Positions 50,824 to 59,897 of a stretch of DNA of 64,000 bases are shown in pieces. The notes under the pieces are model-generated. The model was not told the origin of the DNA and made no database searches. It saw nothing but the letters and a program-made list of their open reading frames with translations. The translations under genes and the position numbers were made by a program. Source of the DNA: Candidatus Cybelea sp. (GTDB lineage: Bacteria; Vulcanimicrobiota; Vulcanimicrobiia; Vulcanimicrobiales; Vulcanimicrobiaceae); assembly GCA_036489315.1 (NCBI GenBank), contig DASXFZ010000029.1, forward strand, positions 1 to 64,000, given 5' to 3'. Position 1 is the first letter of the stretch. Every line of letters begins with the position of its first letter.

Positions 50824-51783
50824 CTAGTCTAAGAGGGCGTCGGTAAGCTGTGCCAGGTCTTTTTTCGCTGCGGTCGGGCCGATCGGCTCCAACGCCCGCT
50901 TGGCGAGCTCGACGTAGCGAGCAATCTGAACGCGTGTCGCGCGAACGCCTCCCTCTCGCTCAATGCCGTAGACGATCGAAGGGATTGCCTCGGCCGTTCC
51001 CCCTGCGTAGTAGCCGTCGACGAGGCTGCGGAAGCTGCCGTTCCCTTCGGCAAGCGCCGCGATCAGCGGGAGGGTGGTCTTTCGCTCGACCAGATCGTTC
51101 CCCACGGGTTTGCCGAGCGACCGCTCGTCCGCGGTGACGTCGAGCAGATCGTCGCGCATTTGAAACGCGATGCCCAGGTTTTCGCCGAATTCGCGCAAGG
51201 CCTCGACCTGCGAAGCAGCGCCGCCGCCCAGGATCGCTCCGCATTGGGCCGAGGCTGCAAAGAGCGAGGCCGTCTTCTTGCGGGCGATTTCGACGTATGT
51301 ATCGAGCGCGAGGTCGAGATTGCCGAGCGCTTGCAGTTGGAGGACTTCACCGTCGCAGATGTCGGCCAGCGTTGCCGAGAGCACGTGCGGCACGGGATGA
51401 GGATACTTGAACGTGACGTTTTTGAAGATCCAAGCAAAGAGATAGTCGCCGGCGAGCACGCTCACCCGGTTACCGTAGTCGACGGCGGTGGCGTTGACGC
51501 CGCGTCTGGTCTGCGCGTTGTCGACGACGTCGTCGTGGATCAACGTCGCCACGTGAATGAGCTCCATGTACGCGGCGAGGTGCAGGTGTTCGAGGGGGTC
51601 GCCCCCGCAGGCGGCGGCGGCCAGCAGCGTGAGCCGCGGCCGAAGGCGCTTTCCGCCCGCAGCCAACATCCGTTTGATTGCTTCGGTGATGACCGGGTTG
51701 TCGGTTGTAAAGCGTTCGCGGAAGAAGCGATCGACGAGCGCCTCGAGATCCTCGTAGGTGCTCGACGGCTCGACGAGCGTCAC
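50824..51783 (-). CDS. Polyprenyl diphosphate synthase
   Basis: 319 residues. It has the first Asp-rich motif in LIHDDVVDNAQTRRG and the second in FQMRDDLLDVTAD, plus GGKRLRPRLTLLAA. It builds the long prenyl side chain (probably hepta- to nona-prenyl) of menaquinone. Beside UbiE/MenG and the UbiA/UbiD pair at the left end, it completes most of the tail-attachment steps. The ATG overlaps the ubiE stop by 4 nt. Confidence 0.94.
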   Translation of the reverse strand: MTLVEPSSTYEDLEALVDRFFRERFTTDNPVITEAIKRMLAAGGKRLRPRLTLLAAAACGGDPLEHLHLAAYMELIHVATLIHDDVVDNAQTRRGVNATAVDYGNRVSVLAGDYLFAWIFKNVTFKYPHPVPHVLSATLADICDGEVLQLQALGNLDLALDTYVEIARKKTASLFAASAQCGAILGGGAASQVEALREFGENLGIAFQMRDDLLDVTADERSLGKPVGNDLVERKTTLPLIAALAEGNGSFRSLVDGYYAGGTAEAIPSIVYGIEREGGVRATRVQIARYVELAKRALEPIGPTAAKKDLAQLTDALLD

Positions 51784-52508
51784 GGGCGCCGTCCAAAGTG
51801 GATAGCGATGGTACCTCCCATCAGCGAGAGGTAGCCGGCGTCGGCAAATCCGGCGCGCGTGAAGCGATCGCGCAGGTCGGGCGCGTTGGGATGATGCGTC
51901 AGCGAGCTGGGCAGATAGCGATAGGCCTCAGGCGATCCGCCGACGAGTCCCCCCAGCCAGGGAACGACACCGTAAAAGTAGAGATCGAAGAGCTTTTTGA
52001 CCCCTTTGTTGGGTGCCTTGCTCACGTCGAGGTTCACGAAGCGTGCACCCGGCCTCAGAACGCGGCGGATCTCGCGGAGCGCGCCATCGACGTCGACGAC
52101 GTTGCGCAGCGAAAAGCCCATCGTCGCGCCATCGAAGGATTCGTCGTCAAACGGCATCGTCATGACGTCGCCTTCGACGAAGGTCGCTTTGCCGCGCGCT
52201 CCTTTGACGGCCCGAGCCCGAGCACGTTCGAGCATCGGGCTGCAGAAATCGATGCCCGTTACGTCCAGCGTAGGCTGGCTCCGCAGCAGTCCAAAGACGA
52301 GATCGCCCGTACCGCAGCAAAGATCGAGAATTTTCGCGCGCGGCGGGGGGCCGAGCAGCCGGATTGCCCGGCGGCGCCAGCGTTCGTCAAGGCCGGCGGT
52401 CATCATTCGGTTCGCGAGATCGTAGCGGGGCGCGATCCGCGCGAACATCTCGCGAACGAAAAGCGCCTTCTCGCTTTCTGGGTGATTTCGAGTCGGTGCG
52501 GAGTTCAT
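51780..52508 (-). CDS. ubiE: Demethylmenaquinone methyltransferase (UbiE/MenG)
   Basis: 242 residues from ATG 52508 (a TTG at 52529 is possible). It contains VREMFARIAPRYDLANRMMTAGLDERWRR, the SAM motif LDLCCGTGDLVFGLL and DVMTMPFDDESFDGATMGFSLRNVVD, all typical of UbiE. It performs the last C-methylation of menaquinone and is first in the respiratory gene series that runs to the bc complex. Confidence 0.95.
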   Translation of the reverse strand: MNSAPTRNHPESEKALFVREMFARIAPRYDLANRMMTAGLDERWRRRAIRLLGPPPRAKILDLCCGTGDLVFGLLRSQPTLDVTGIDFCSPMLERARARAVKGARGKATFVEGDVMTMPFDDESFDGATMGFSLRNVVDVDGALREIRRVLRPGARFVNLDVSKAPNKGVKKLFDLYFYGVVPWLGGLVGGSPEAYRYLPSSLTHHPNAPDLRDRFTRAGFADAGYLSLMGGTIAIHFGRRP

Positions 52509-52583
52509 AGCCGTTTCGGCTGCTTCCAAATGGCGCGTCGCTCTCCCCCTAGGGTGCTGGCACCATCGTCGTGATGGTTTGCC

Positions 52584-53390
52584 GTGCTCTCACTGCGCTC
52601 GACGGGCGAGGTCATCTCGGCGCTCGCCTCCGCCCGCGACATCGCCGTCGACGCCTATACCCTTCACGGCCCGGTCCTGCGCGCCGTTGAGGCAGCCGCC
52701 CAGCGCGGCGCTCGCGTCACCGTCGCGCTCGACGGTGACCCCCACAACGATCCCAACGGGCATCTTGCCGCGGAGAACCGTCGGCTTGCGGGTGAACTGC
52801 GCGATGCCGGCGCCGCCGTCTCGCTGGGCGAGCCGGTTCATGCGAAAGCGATCCGGGCGGACGGCCGGCTCTACCTCGACGAAAAAAACTGGGGGAGTGG
52901 CGATCTGGTCGTGCGCGAGGACGACGCCGCGGCGGCGCGAGCGATCCCGATGATAAAGCACGCGGCGTTGGCGGAAGAGGCGGCGCTGCTCGACGGCGCT
53001 CCCAAGAGTGCCGGCGTCATCGTCGAGAGCGAGTCGTTCGGCTGCTGCAACCGGGTCTACGGCCGGCTGGGAGCCTTGGCGCGCGCGGGTGCCTCACCGC
53101 GGCTCCTGGTCAGCGAACGCGAACTGCGCGGCAACGCGCGCGAACGCGAAGTTCTCAACGGTCTCGCACGCAGCGGAGTGCGCGTACGCGTCTGCAGCGA
53201 TTCGGCGAAACTCGCGGTCGCGGGCGATCGGGCTTGGCTCGGCTCGGCGAACGCGACCGTCGCCTACCGTGAATCGGATTGCATCGACTGGGGAGTTCGA
53301 ACCGCTGATACGGCCATCGTCGACGCCGTCCGCGAGCGCCTCGAAACTCAGTGGCGCAGCGCGAAGCTAGCTATAGCTCTCGGGCCCTAA
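52584..53390 (+). CDS. Phospholipase D-like protein
   Basis: 268 residues from GTG 52584. The first HxK(x4)D motif is intact (HAKAIRADGRLYLDEKNWGSGD). The second is degenerate: SAKLAVAGDRAWLGSANAT has Ser in place of His, and the spacing to Asp is one residue longer. PLD-fold proteins need two HKD halves for nuclease or lipase activity, so activity may be reduced or dimeric. No signal peptide. Divergent from ubiE, with tatD overlapping its end by 4 nt. Confidence 0.78.
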   Translation: MLSLRSTGEVISALASARDIAVDAYTLHGPVLRAVEAAAQRGARVTVALDGDPHNDPNGHLAAENRRLAGELRDAGAAVSLGEPVHAKAIRADGRLYLDEKNWGSGDLVVREDDAAAARAIPMIKHAALAEEAALLDGAPKSAGVIVESESFGCCNRVYGRLGALARAGASPRLLVSERELRGNAREREVLNGLARSGVRVRVCSDSAKLAVAGDRAWLGSANATVAYRESDCIDWGVRTADTAIVDAVRERLETQWRSAKLAIALGP

Positions 53391-54148
53391 ATCCCAAAAA
53401 GCGTTGCTGCGTTGGCGTCGGTCCGCGCGACGACTTCGGCGAGCGGCACGTTTAAAAGCTCGGCAAGCTTCCCGGCCGTGTACGTCACGTACGCAGGTTC
53501 GTTTCGCTTACCGCGTTTGGGCACGGGCGCGAGGTAGGGGCAATCGGTCTCGAGCACGATCGCGCGCAGCCCGACCTCGCAGACGGCATCGCGAACCGCC
53601 TGCGCTTTCGGAAACGTCAAGACGCCGCCGATTCCCAAGAAGAGGCCGAACTCGTCGACGTACGTGCGCGCCTGGGCGGGACTGCCCGTAAAGCAGTGAA
53701 CGACGCCGCGCATTCCGGAACGCCATTGGAGGCGTAAGACCGCGCTGAAGTCTTCGAAGGCGTCGCGCTGGTGAAAAACAATTGGTACGCCGGCCTCGCG
53801 GCCGATACGCAGCTGCTCCTTGAATACCTCTGCCTGCGCGTCGCGCGGGCTGTGGTCGTAGTAGTAGTCGAGGCCGATCTCGCCCAACGCCACGACGCCC
53901 GCTTGCGCGAGCAGCGGCTTCAGGCGCGTTTCGATGTCCGCAGGAGCCTTGGCAGCTTCGTGGGGATGGATCCCTACCGCAGCGCAGAGTCCGTAGCGCC
54001 TCGCGGTGTCGACGGCCGCTGCGCTGTCGTCGAGACTTTCGCCGATCGTCACCATCGCACGAACTCCGGCCTCGCGAGCGCGCGCGATGACCTCGTCGCG
54101 ATCCGCGTCGAAGGCGCGATCGTGCACGTGACAATGCGTGTCGATCAC
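53387..54148 (-). CDS. tatD: TatD-family DNase
   Basis: 253 residues from GTG 54148, overlapping the metG stop. Metal-binding motifs: DTHCHVHD, GEIGLDYYYDHSPRDAQ, FHQRDAFEDF, HCFTGS and LETDCPYLAP. TIM-barrel 3'-5' nuclease or tRNA-processing hydrolase. The usual metG-tatD pairing is conserved. Confidence 0.95.
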   Translation of the reverse strand: MIDTHCHVHDRAFDADRDEVIARAREAGVRAMVTIGESLDDSAAAVDTARRYGLCAAVGIHPHEAAKAPADIETRLKPLLAQAGVVALGEIGLDYYYDHSPRDAQAEVFKEQLRIGREAGVPIVFHQRDAFEDFSAVLRLQWRSGMRGVVHCFTGSPAQARTYVDEFGLFLGIGGVLTFPKAQAVRDAVCEVGLRAIVLETDCPYLAPVPKRGKRNEPAYVTYTAGKLAELLNVPLAEVVARTDANAATLFGI

Positions 54149-55668
54149 GTCTGCGCGACGAGCTCCACTTTTGGGAAGAGCGGTGCGGCGGTTTTGGTCT
54201 GCGTCCCGGGCCGCAGCCCTCCCCATCGGCCCAGCGACGACGACCAGTCCTCGTCGATGCGTCCCGGCTCGCCGAGCTGCCGCCACATCTCTTCCATGCG
54301 CTCCGGCATGATCGGCTGCAGCAGGAGCGCGAGGCGGCGCAGGCCTTCGCACAGATCGTAGAGCACCGCATCGAGCTCGTCGCTGCGGCCCTCTTTGTGC
54401 AGCGCCCACGGCTTGTGCTCGTCGATCGTTCGATTCAGCGCCGTCACCAGCTCCCAAACGCCTTCCAGCGCTTCGCGAAACCGCAGTGCGAGGATGCGCT
54501 CGCGCGTACTCATCGCCAGCGCCGCGAAGCGATCCCCGAGCTCGTCGGCGGCGTTCCCTCGCGCCGGCACGGTGCCCTCGCGGTACCGCTGCAGCATCGA
54601 GAGCGTGCGCTGCAAGAGATTTCCGAGATCGTTGGCGAGATCGCTGTTGTGGCGTTGGGCGATCTTCTCTTCGGAGTAGGAAAAATCGCTTCCGAACGGT
54701 GCCTCGCGCAAGAGAAAGTAACGGATCGAATCGGCGCCGAAACGGGCGGCAAGCGCGAACGGATCGACCGCGTTGCCGAGGCTCTTACCGATCTTCTCGC
54801 CGTCGACGGTGATCCAGCCGTGCGCGAAGACGAGCTCGGGGGCGCGCTCGCCCAAGGCCCAGAGCAGCGCCGGCCAGATCAGCGTGTGGAAGCGTGCGAT
54901 CTCCTTGCCGATCAGCTGCGTCTTCGCCGGCCAAAGCGCGGCGAAACGATCCTCGTCTTCGCTCCAGCCGATCGCCGTGATGTAGTTGAGCAGCGCGTCG
55001 AGCCAGACGTAGATCACGCCCCCGCCGTCGATCGGAATGCCCCAGTCGAGGTTCGTGCGCGAGATCGAAAGATCGTCGAGACCGTCGCGCAGGATCGACA
55101 TCATCTCGTTGTAGACGCTGCGCGGCTGTACCCACTGCGGGTTGCGCTCGAAGTGCTCGAGCAGACGGTCGCGGTACGCCGATAGGCGAAAAAACCAGTC
55201 GTGCTCCGAGATCCACTGCACCTCGCGGCCGCACGTGGGGCAACGGCCGTCGACGAGCTTGGATTCGAGCCAGAACGTCTCGTCCGATACGCAGTACCAC
55301 CCTTCGTACTTGCCGAGATAGACGTCGCCGCCGGCGCGCAGGCGGTCGAAGACGCGGCGGACTTTTTCGACGTGTCGCGCTTGCGTCGTGCGGATGAAGT
55401 CGTCGTACGAGACGTGATAGGCTGCGAAGAGCTCCTTCCATCGCGGCACCAGCTCGTCGCACCACTCCTGCGGGCTCTTTCCGGCGGCCGCCGCCGCGTT
55501 GGCAACCTTCTGCCCGTGTTCGTCCGTCCCGGTCAAGAAGAACGTCGGCTGGAACGTGCGAGAGGTTCGGGCGAGCACGTCGGCGACGACCGTCGTATAG
55601 GCGTGCCCGATATGCGGATTGCCGCTGATGTAGTAGATCGGTGTCGTAACGTAATAGGTGCGCTGCAT
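54145..55668 (-). CDS. metG: Methionyl-tRNA synthetase
   Basis: 507 residues. It has the HIGH-like PHIGHAYTTVVADVLAR and the KMSKS-like KIGKSLGNAVDP, a zinc-like knuckle CPTCG plus WYCVSDETFW, and an anticodon-binding helical domain. The usual second Cys of the first knuckle is replaced by Asp (YCVSD), leaving three cysteines. No C-terminal tRNA-binding domain. A Met-specific class Ia enzyme. Confidence 0.97.
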   Translation of the reverse strand: MQRTYYVTTPIYYISGNPHIGHAYTTVVADVLARTSRTFQPTFFLTGTDEHGQKVANAAAAAGKSPQEWCDELVPRWKELFAAYHVSYDDFIRTTQARHVEKVRRVFDRLRAGGDVYLGKYEGWYCVSDETFWLESKLVDGRCPTCGREVQWISEHDWFFRLSAYRDRLLEHFERNPQWVQPRSVYNEMMSILRDGLDDLSISRTNLDWGIPIDGGGVIYVWLDALLNYITAIGWSEDEDRFAALWPAKTQLIGKEIARFHTLIWPALLWALGERAPELVFAHGWITVDGEKIGKSLGNAVDPFALAARFGADSIRYFLLREAPFGSDFSYSEEKIAQRHNSDLANDLGNLLQRTLSMLQRYREGTVPARGNAADELGDRFAALAMSTRERILALRFREALEGVWELVTALNRTIDEHKPWALHKEGRSDELDAVLYDLCEGLRRLALLLQPIMPERMEEMWRQLGEPGRIDEDWSSSLGRWGGLRPGTQTKTAAPLFPKVELVAQT

Positions 55669-55673
55669 GGGGT

Positions 55674-56513
55674 TCAGCGTTGCTTTAGCGGCGCTTTGGG
55701 GCCGGCCTTCCGCTTCGCTGCCCTCTGGTAGAGAGCGCGGCGGTCGCCAAAGCCTTGCGCGGCCAGCTGTTTTGCTACCTCACCGACCCGTTCGCCGCTC
55801 GCGAGCAGGGCATCGATCGCGGCGGTAGGATCGCCCGGCGTCCGCGCCGCGCGATAGGGTGCGATCGCGAAGGCGATCTCTCCGCGGACCGGATCGGGGA
55901 GTGCCGCGGCGACCTCCTGCGGAGTTCCGCAGAGCTGCTGTTCGTGAAGCTTCGTGTATTCACGGACGAGGAAGAGGCGGGCATCGGGGGCGATCGCCGC
56001 TAAGTCGGCGAGGCTGGCGAGAATGCGCTGCGGCGTCTCGAACCAAAGCGAGGTCACCTCGTGCCGTAAAGCGGCGCGGTAACGCTCGCGTCGCGCCGAG
56101 CTTGCGCGCGGCGGGAAGCCTTCGAACGTGAAGGTGCGCAGAGGAAACCCTGAGAGCAGCGCGACTCCCACCGCAGCGCTCGGACCAGGGAGCACTTCGA
56201 TGGCGATTCCGGCGGCGCGCGCGGCCGCAGCTAGATCGCTGCCCGGGTCGCAAATTCCGGGGGTGCCGGCGTCCGAGGTTACCGCCACGAGGCCGGTGCG
56301 CGCGCGCTCGAGGATTCCCTGGGTGACTCGTGGGGCGTTCTGCTCCCGATAACTCCAAATCTCGCGACCCTCGATCTTCAGCGCCTGCAGCAGGCGGCGT
56401 GCGACCCGCGTGTCTTCGGCGACGACGAGATCGGCTTCGCGCAGGACGTCGAGCGCGCGAAGCGTGACGTCGCGCAGGTTCCCCAGCGGCGTCGGTACGA
56501 AGATCAGGGGCAT
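55674..56513 (-). CDS. rsmI: 16S rRNA 2'-O-ribose methyltransferase RsmI
   Basis: 279 residues. It has PLIFVPTPLGNLRDVTLRALDVLREADLVVAEDTR, GLVAVTSDAGTPGICDPG, VEVLPGPSAAV-like and LLSGFPLRTFTFEGFPP, the tetrapyrrole-methylase fold of RsmI. It methylates C1402 of 16S rRNA. It ends 6 nt before metG on the same strand. Its ATG shares bases with the divergent glutaredoxin ATG (CATG). Confidence 0.95.
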   Translation of the reverse strand: MPLIFVPTPLGNLRDVTLRALDVLREADLVVAEDTRVARRLLQALKIEGREIWSYREQNAPRVTQGILERARTGLVAVTSDAGTPGICDPGSDLAAAARAAGIAIEVLPGPSAAVGVALLSGFPLRTFTFEGFPPRASSARRERYRAALRHEVTSLWFETPQRILASLADLAAIAPDARLFLVREYTKLHEQQLCGTPQEVAAALPDPVRGEIAFAIAPYRAARTPGDPTAAIDALLASGERVGEVAKQLAAQGFGDRRALYQRAAKRKAGPKAPLKQR

Positions 56514-56772
56514 GGCGGCCGAGTTCGACGCGGAGCACGTTCCTCCGGGCGCGAAGCTGGAGCTTTATATCTCGCCGAGTTGCCCGTATTGCAAGCGCGC
56601 GATGGAGTATTACGATGCGCGCCGCGTGTCGTACGTCGTTCACGACGCGCAGAACGACCGGCGCGAGCGCGAACGAATGTTCAGCTATACGGGCGGCGAT
56701 CCGACCGTGCCGGCGATCGTCGTGGACGGCGTGTACCGGCAGTCCGGCTGGGGCTCGCCGCCAAGAGGTTGA
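56512..56772 (+). CDS. Glutaredoxin-like protein
   Basis: 86 residues: LELYISPSCPYCKRAMEYYD with the redox CPYC motif, TVPAIVVDG with the conserved cis-Pro, and GWGSPPRG at the C-terminus. A small thiol-disulfide reductase. The ATG at 56512 overlaps the opposite-strand rsmI ATG by two bases, so each promoter must lie inside the other gene, or transcription starts from within. No upstream alternative start is better. Confidence 0.85.
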   Translation: MAAEFDAEHVPPGAKLELYISPSCPYCKRAMEYYDARRVSYVVHDAQNDRRERERMFSYTGGDPTVPAIVVDGVYRQSGWGSPPRG

Positions 56773-56841
56773 ACGGTTCACTAACGCGCCGGTCGGCGCG
56801 TTTCACTCAGCAACGTTACTACACAACGGAGGGCTCCTACG

Positions 56842-57150
56842 ATGGACACAAATAACCCGGCGGCTTCAGCGGGCTTCCTCGCCGGCTTTATCCTCGTTTA
56901 CGGCGTCGTGCTGATCGCGATTGTGGCCTTCACGATTTGGGTCTACTGGCGGATTTTCGCCAAGGCGGGCTACAACGGCGCGATGTCTTTGCTCAATCTC
57001 ATTCCCGGCGTGGGTCCGCTGATCTGCATGATCGTCCTTGGTTTCGGTCGCTGGCCGATTGAAGATGAGCTCGCGGCGTTGCGCGGCAGCGGCCCCACAC
57101 CGACGACGGTTCCCCCGCCGCAACCCGGCACCGGCGTCATGCCGACCTAG
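56842..57150 (+). CDS. Small membrane protein with a GYxxxxxLLNLIPxVG motif
   Basis: 102 residues. Helix one (FLAGFILVYGVVLIAIVAFTIWVYWRIF) is followed by KAGYNGAMSLLNLIPGVGPLICMIVLGFGRWPIEDEL, a second hydrophobic segment, then a Pro/Thr tail. The motif resembles DUF5684/DUF805-like small membrane proteins. A good ribosome site (GGAGGGCTCCTACG) precedes ATG 56842. Role unknown. Confidence 0.75.
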   Translation: MDTNNPAASAGFLAGFILVYGVVLIAIVAFTIWVYWRIFAKAGYNGAMSLLNLIPGVGPLICMIVLGFGRWPIEDELAALRGSGPTPTTVPPPQPGTGVMPT

Positions 57151-57154
57151 GCTC

Positions 57155-58603
57155 CTAAGGAGAGGGCTGCCAAAGCTCCGCGATCCAGCGCTCGACGTCG
57201 TCTGCCTTTGAGGGCAGAGCGCCGGAGAGATTCTGCGGGGCGCCGCTCGTAACGGCGATATCGTCTTCGATGCGCACGCCAATGCCTCGGAAGCGCTCGG
57301 GGACGGTCGCGTCGTCGGGTTGGAAATACAGACCCGGCTCGACCGTCAGCACGACCCCTTCGCGCAGCTTGCCGTACCGGTACTCTTCGTCGCGCGCCCG
57401 CGCGCAGTCGTGCACGTCGAGGCCAAGCATATGGCTCACGCCGTGCAGGGAGTACCGGCGATGCAGGAGACGCTCCGGATCGAGCGCTTCGTCGAGCGAG
57501 GCGCGCAGGATGCCGAGGTCGATGAGCCCTTGCGCGAGCACGCGCACCGCGCTGCGATGCGGCTCGAGGAAGTCGTTGCCGGCGATGGCCGCTTCGATTC
57601 CCGCGCGTTGAGCCTCCCAAACGATCTCGTAGATCGTCCGCTGCTCGGGTGAGAAACGTCCCGAAATCGGCAGCGTTCGGGTGATATCGGCGGTGTACAG
57701 CGAGTCGCATTCGACGCCGGCGTCGAGCAGAAGCAGCTCGCCGGGCCGGACGGCCCCGTCGTTACGCGTCCAGTGCAGCGTACAGGCGTGCTCGCCGGCC
57801 GCGGCGATCGTCAGATACCCGACGTCGTTGGCTTCGATCCGCGCGCGGCCCCAGAACGCGGCCTCGATTTCGCGTTCGCTCTTTGCGGTGCGCATCGCCC
57901 GAATCGCATCTTCGAACGCGAGCTTTGAGATCGCACAGGCCTTGCGCAGCTCCGCGAGCTCGTACTCGTCTTTGATCAACCGCATCTCCGAGAGATGTTC
58001 GGCCAGCTCCGCGTCGTCGTCGCTTCGTTCGAGGATGCGATCGACGCTCTCGTTATCGCCGCGCACGACGCGCAGAGGATAAGCCGCTTCGCGCAGCTCC
58101 TGCAAATAGGCAGCTAAGGTCCGCAGCGGGCGGCACTCGTCGACGCCGTAGTAAACGAGGCTCTCGTCGACGCCCCGGTGGCGGCCGACCCATAGTTCAC
58201 CCGCGACGCGATCGGTAAAAAACTCCGCGCTGCCGCGATTGTGCTCGAGGACGAAGAGCAGGCTGCGATGGCGCGCGCCCTCCGGTTCGAGCACCAAAAC
58301 GCCGCTGGGTTCTCCGTCGCCGGCGAGGTACGCAAAATCGCTCGACGCGCGAAAGCGGAAGGAGGTGTCATTCGCCCGCACTCGCTCGACGCCCGACGGA
58401 ATAACGAGGTACGTTCCGCGATACGCCTCCGAGAGCGCTTGCCGGCGCTGCGCAAATCTTGCTGCTTGCGGGTGCGGCCGGACTTCTGCCGGCCGGTCGA
58501 TCCAGTCGTGGGACATGAATTCCACCAGCGCCTTGGGCGGCTGGAAGTCGTGCTTCGCCTGGGCGGGCTCGGTCTCGGCGGGGGCGTTTCGTTCGGTAGA
58601 CAT
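57155..58603 (-). CDS. pepP: Xaa-Pro aminopeptidase (PepP)
   Basis: 482 residues with an extended N-terminal domain. C-terminal pita-bread metal ligands: LLLDAGVECDSLYTADITRTLP (two Asp), HGVSHMLGLDVHD (His), LTVEPGLY (Glu) and GIGVRIEDDI (Glu). It removes N-terminal residues before Pro using two manganese ions. It ends 4 nt from the convergent small membrane protein gene. Confidence 0.94.
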   Translation of the reverse strand: MSTERNAPAETEPAQAKHDFQPPKALVEFMSHDWIDRPAEVRPHPQAARFAQRRQALSEAYRGTYLVIPSGVERVRANDTSFRFRASSDFAYLAGDGEPSGVLVLEPEGARHRSLLFVLEHNRGSAEFFTDRVAGELWVGRHRGVDESLVYYGVDECRPLRTLAAYLQELREAAYPLRVVRGDNESVDRILERSDDDAELAEHLSEMRLIKDEYELAELRKACAISKLAFEDAIRAMRTAKSEREIEAAFWGRARIEANDVGYLTIAAAGEHACTLHWTRNDGAVRPGELLLLDAGVECDSLYTADITRTLPISGRFSPEQRTIYEIVWEAQRAGIEAAIAGNDFLEPHRSAVRVLAQGLIDLGILRASLDEALDPERLLHRRYSLHGVSHMLGLDVHDCARARDEEYRYGKLREGVVLTVEPGLYFQPDDATVPERFRGIGVRIEDDIAVTSGAPQNLSGALPSKADDVERWIAELWQPSP

Positions 58604-58639
58604 GGTTGGGGAGATGCTTCGCCTAACGCCCCGAGGGTC

Positions 58640-59026
58640 ATGCAGCCGGACCCCAGTGGAGCAAGCCAGGTGCGCGCCGCCGACGTGCTGGCAAACGAGC
58701 GGACCTATTTGGCCTACGTGCGAACGGCGCTGGCCTTCATCGCGTTCGGCTTCGTCATCGCGCGTTTCTCGCTCTTTGCTCGCGAGTTTGCCACGCTCGT
58801 TGGAGGTTCGGCCGTTGCAGCTGGCATCTCGACGCGCTTCGGCACGGCGATGGCGGTCTTTGGGATCCTGATGGCGCTCTTCGGTGCGTGGCGGTACGCG
58901 GTTACCAATCGCGGGTTGCTGGAGGGGCGAGTCACAACGCTCTCCGCCGTCGCGGGCTACGCGATCTCACTCTTCGTAGTGGTCGTCGGCGCGATCGTGG
59001 CCTTCGCGCTCATGCTCTACCACTAG
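58640..59026 (+). CDS. DUF202 (YidH-like) membrane protein
   Basis: 128 residues from ATG 58640: LANERTYLAYVRTALAFIAFGFVIARFSLF, the DUF202 signature, then two more helices (FGTAMAVFGILMALFGAWRYA, GYAISLFVVVVGAIVAFALML). Function unknown in the family. The 3' end overlaps convergent nadC by 17 nt. Confidence 0.85.
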   Translation: MQPDPSGASQVRAADVLANERTYLAYVRTALAFIAFGFVIARFSLFAREFATLVGGSAVAAGISTRFGTAMAVFGILMALFGAWRYAVTNRGLLEGRVTTLSAVAGYAISLFVVVVGAIVAFALMLYH

Positions 59027-59897
59027 CGATCTCCAGAGAAAGGTCGAGTGCCGGCGCGCCGTGCGTCAGCCAGCCGACGCTGATGATGTCGACGCCGGTC
59101 TGCGCGATGTCGCCAACGCTGGCCTCGGTGACGCCGCCGCTCGCCTCGGTGATCACGCTTCGCTGCACGAGATCGACGGCTTCGCGCAACTGCGCGGTCG
59201 TCATATTGTCGAGCAGAACGGCGTCGATCGGGCTGCGCAGGGCTTCGCGCAGCTGCGCGATCGTGTCGACCTCGACCTCGACCTTCACCATGTGGCCGGC
59301 GCGCGCGCGGGCCGCCGCAACGGCCTCGGCGATCGAGCCGGCAAGGGCGAGGTGGTTATCTTTGATCAGAATCCCGTCGTCGAGACCGAAGCGGTGGTTG
59401 CGACCCCCGCCGCAGCGAACCGCGTAGCGCTCGAGCACCCGCAGGCCGGGTGTCGTCTTGCGCGTATCGGCGATCTGCGCGCGCGTGCCGGCCACGAGTT
59501 CGACGAACCTTCGAGTCGCAGTGGCGATTCCAGAGAGCCGCGAGAACAGGTTGAGCGCCGTTCGTTCGCCGGTTAGCAGCGTGCGCGCGCGGGCCTCGAT
59601 CTCAACGACAACCTCGCCCGCCGCCACGCTCGCGCCGTCGTGCGCGTGCGGCGAGCTTTCGACGCTCTCGTCGAGCATCGAAAACGCAAGCAATGCGGCG
59701 TCGAGTCCCGCGATGATTCCGCCGCGGCGCGCAACGATTCGGGCGCGCGCACGGCGTTTGGCGTCGATGATTGCATCGGTCGTGAGGTCGCCGCCGCGGC
59801 CCAGGTCTTCGAGCAGGCCGGCGCGCACGAGCGGCGCGGCGATCAGCTCAAGCGACGCTGCGGAGTCGTGTGAACGAACGCTTTGCGAGGGCTTCAT
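59010..59897 (-). CDS. nadC: Nicotinate-nucleotide pyrophosphorylase (quinolinate phosphoribosyltransferase)
   Basis: 295 residues. It has LLEDLGRGGDLTTDAI, ALNLFSRLSGIATATRRFVE, TRKTTPGLRVLERYAVRCGGGRNHRFGLDDGILIKDNHL, VEVEVDTIAQLREAL and the C-terminal GVDIISVGWLTH. It converts quinolinate and PRPP to nicotinate mononucleotide. Its start overlaps the nadB end by 50 nt. Confidence 0.96.
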   Translation of the reverse strand: MKPSQSVRSHDSAASLELIAAPLVRAGLLEDLGRGGDLTTDAIIDAKRRARARIVARRGGIIAGLDAALLAFSMLDESVESSPHAHDGASVAAGEVVVEIEARARTLLTGERTALNLFSRLSGIATATRRFVELVAGTRAQIADTRKTTPGLRVLERYAVRCGGGRNHRFGLDDGILIKDNHLALAGSIAEAVAAARARAGHMVKVEVEVDTIAQLREALRSPIDAVLLDNMTTAQLREAVDLVQRSVITEASGGVTEASVGDIAQTGVDIISVGWLTHGAPALDLSLEIASGRA

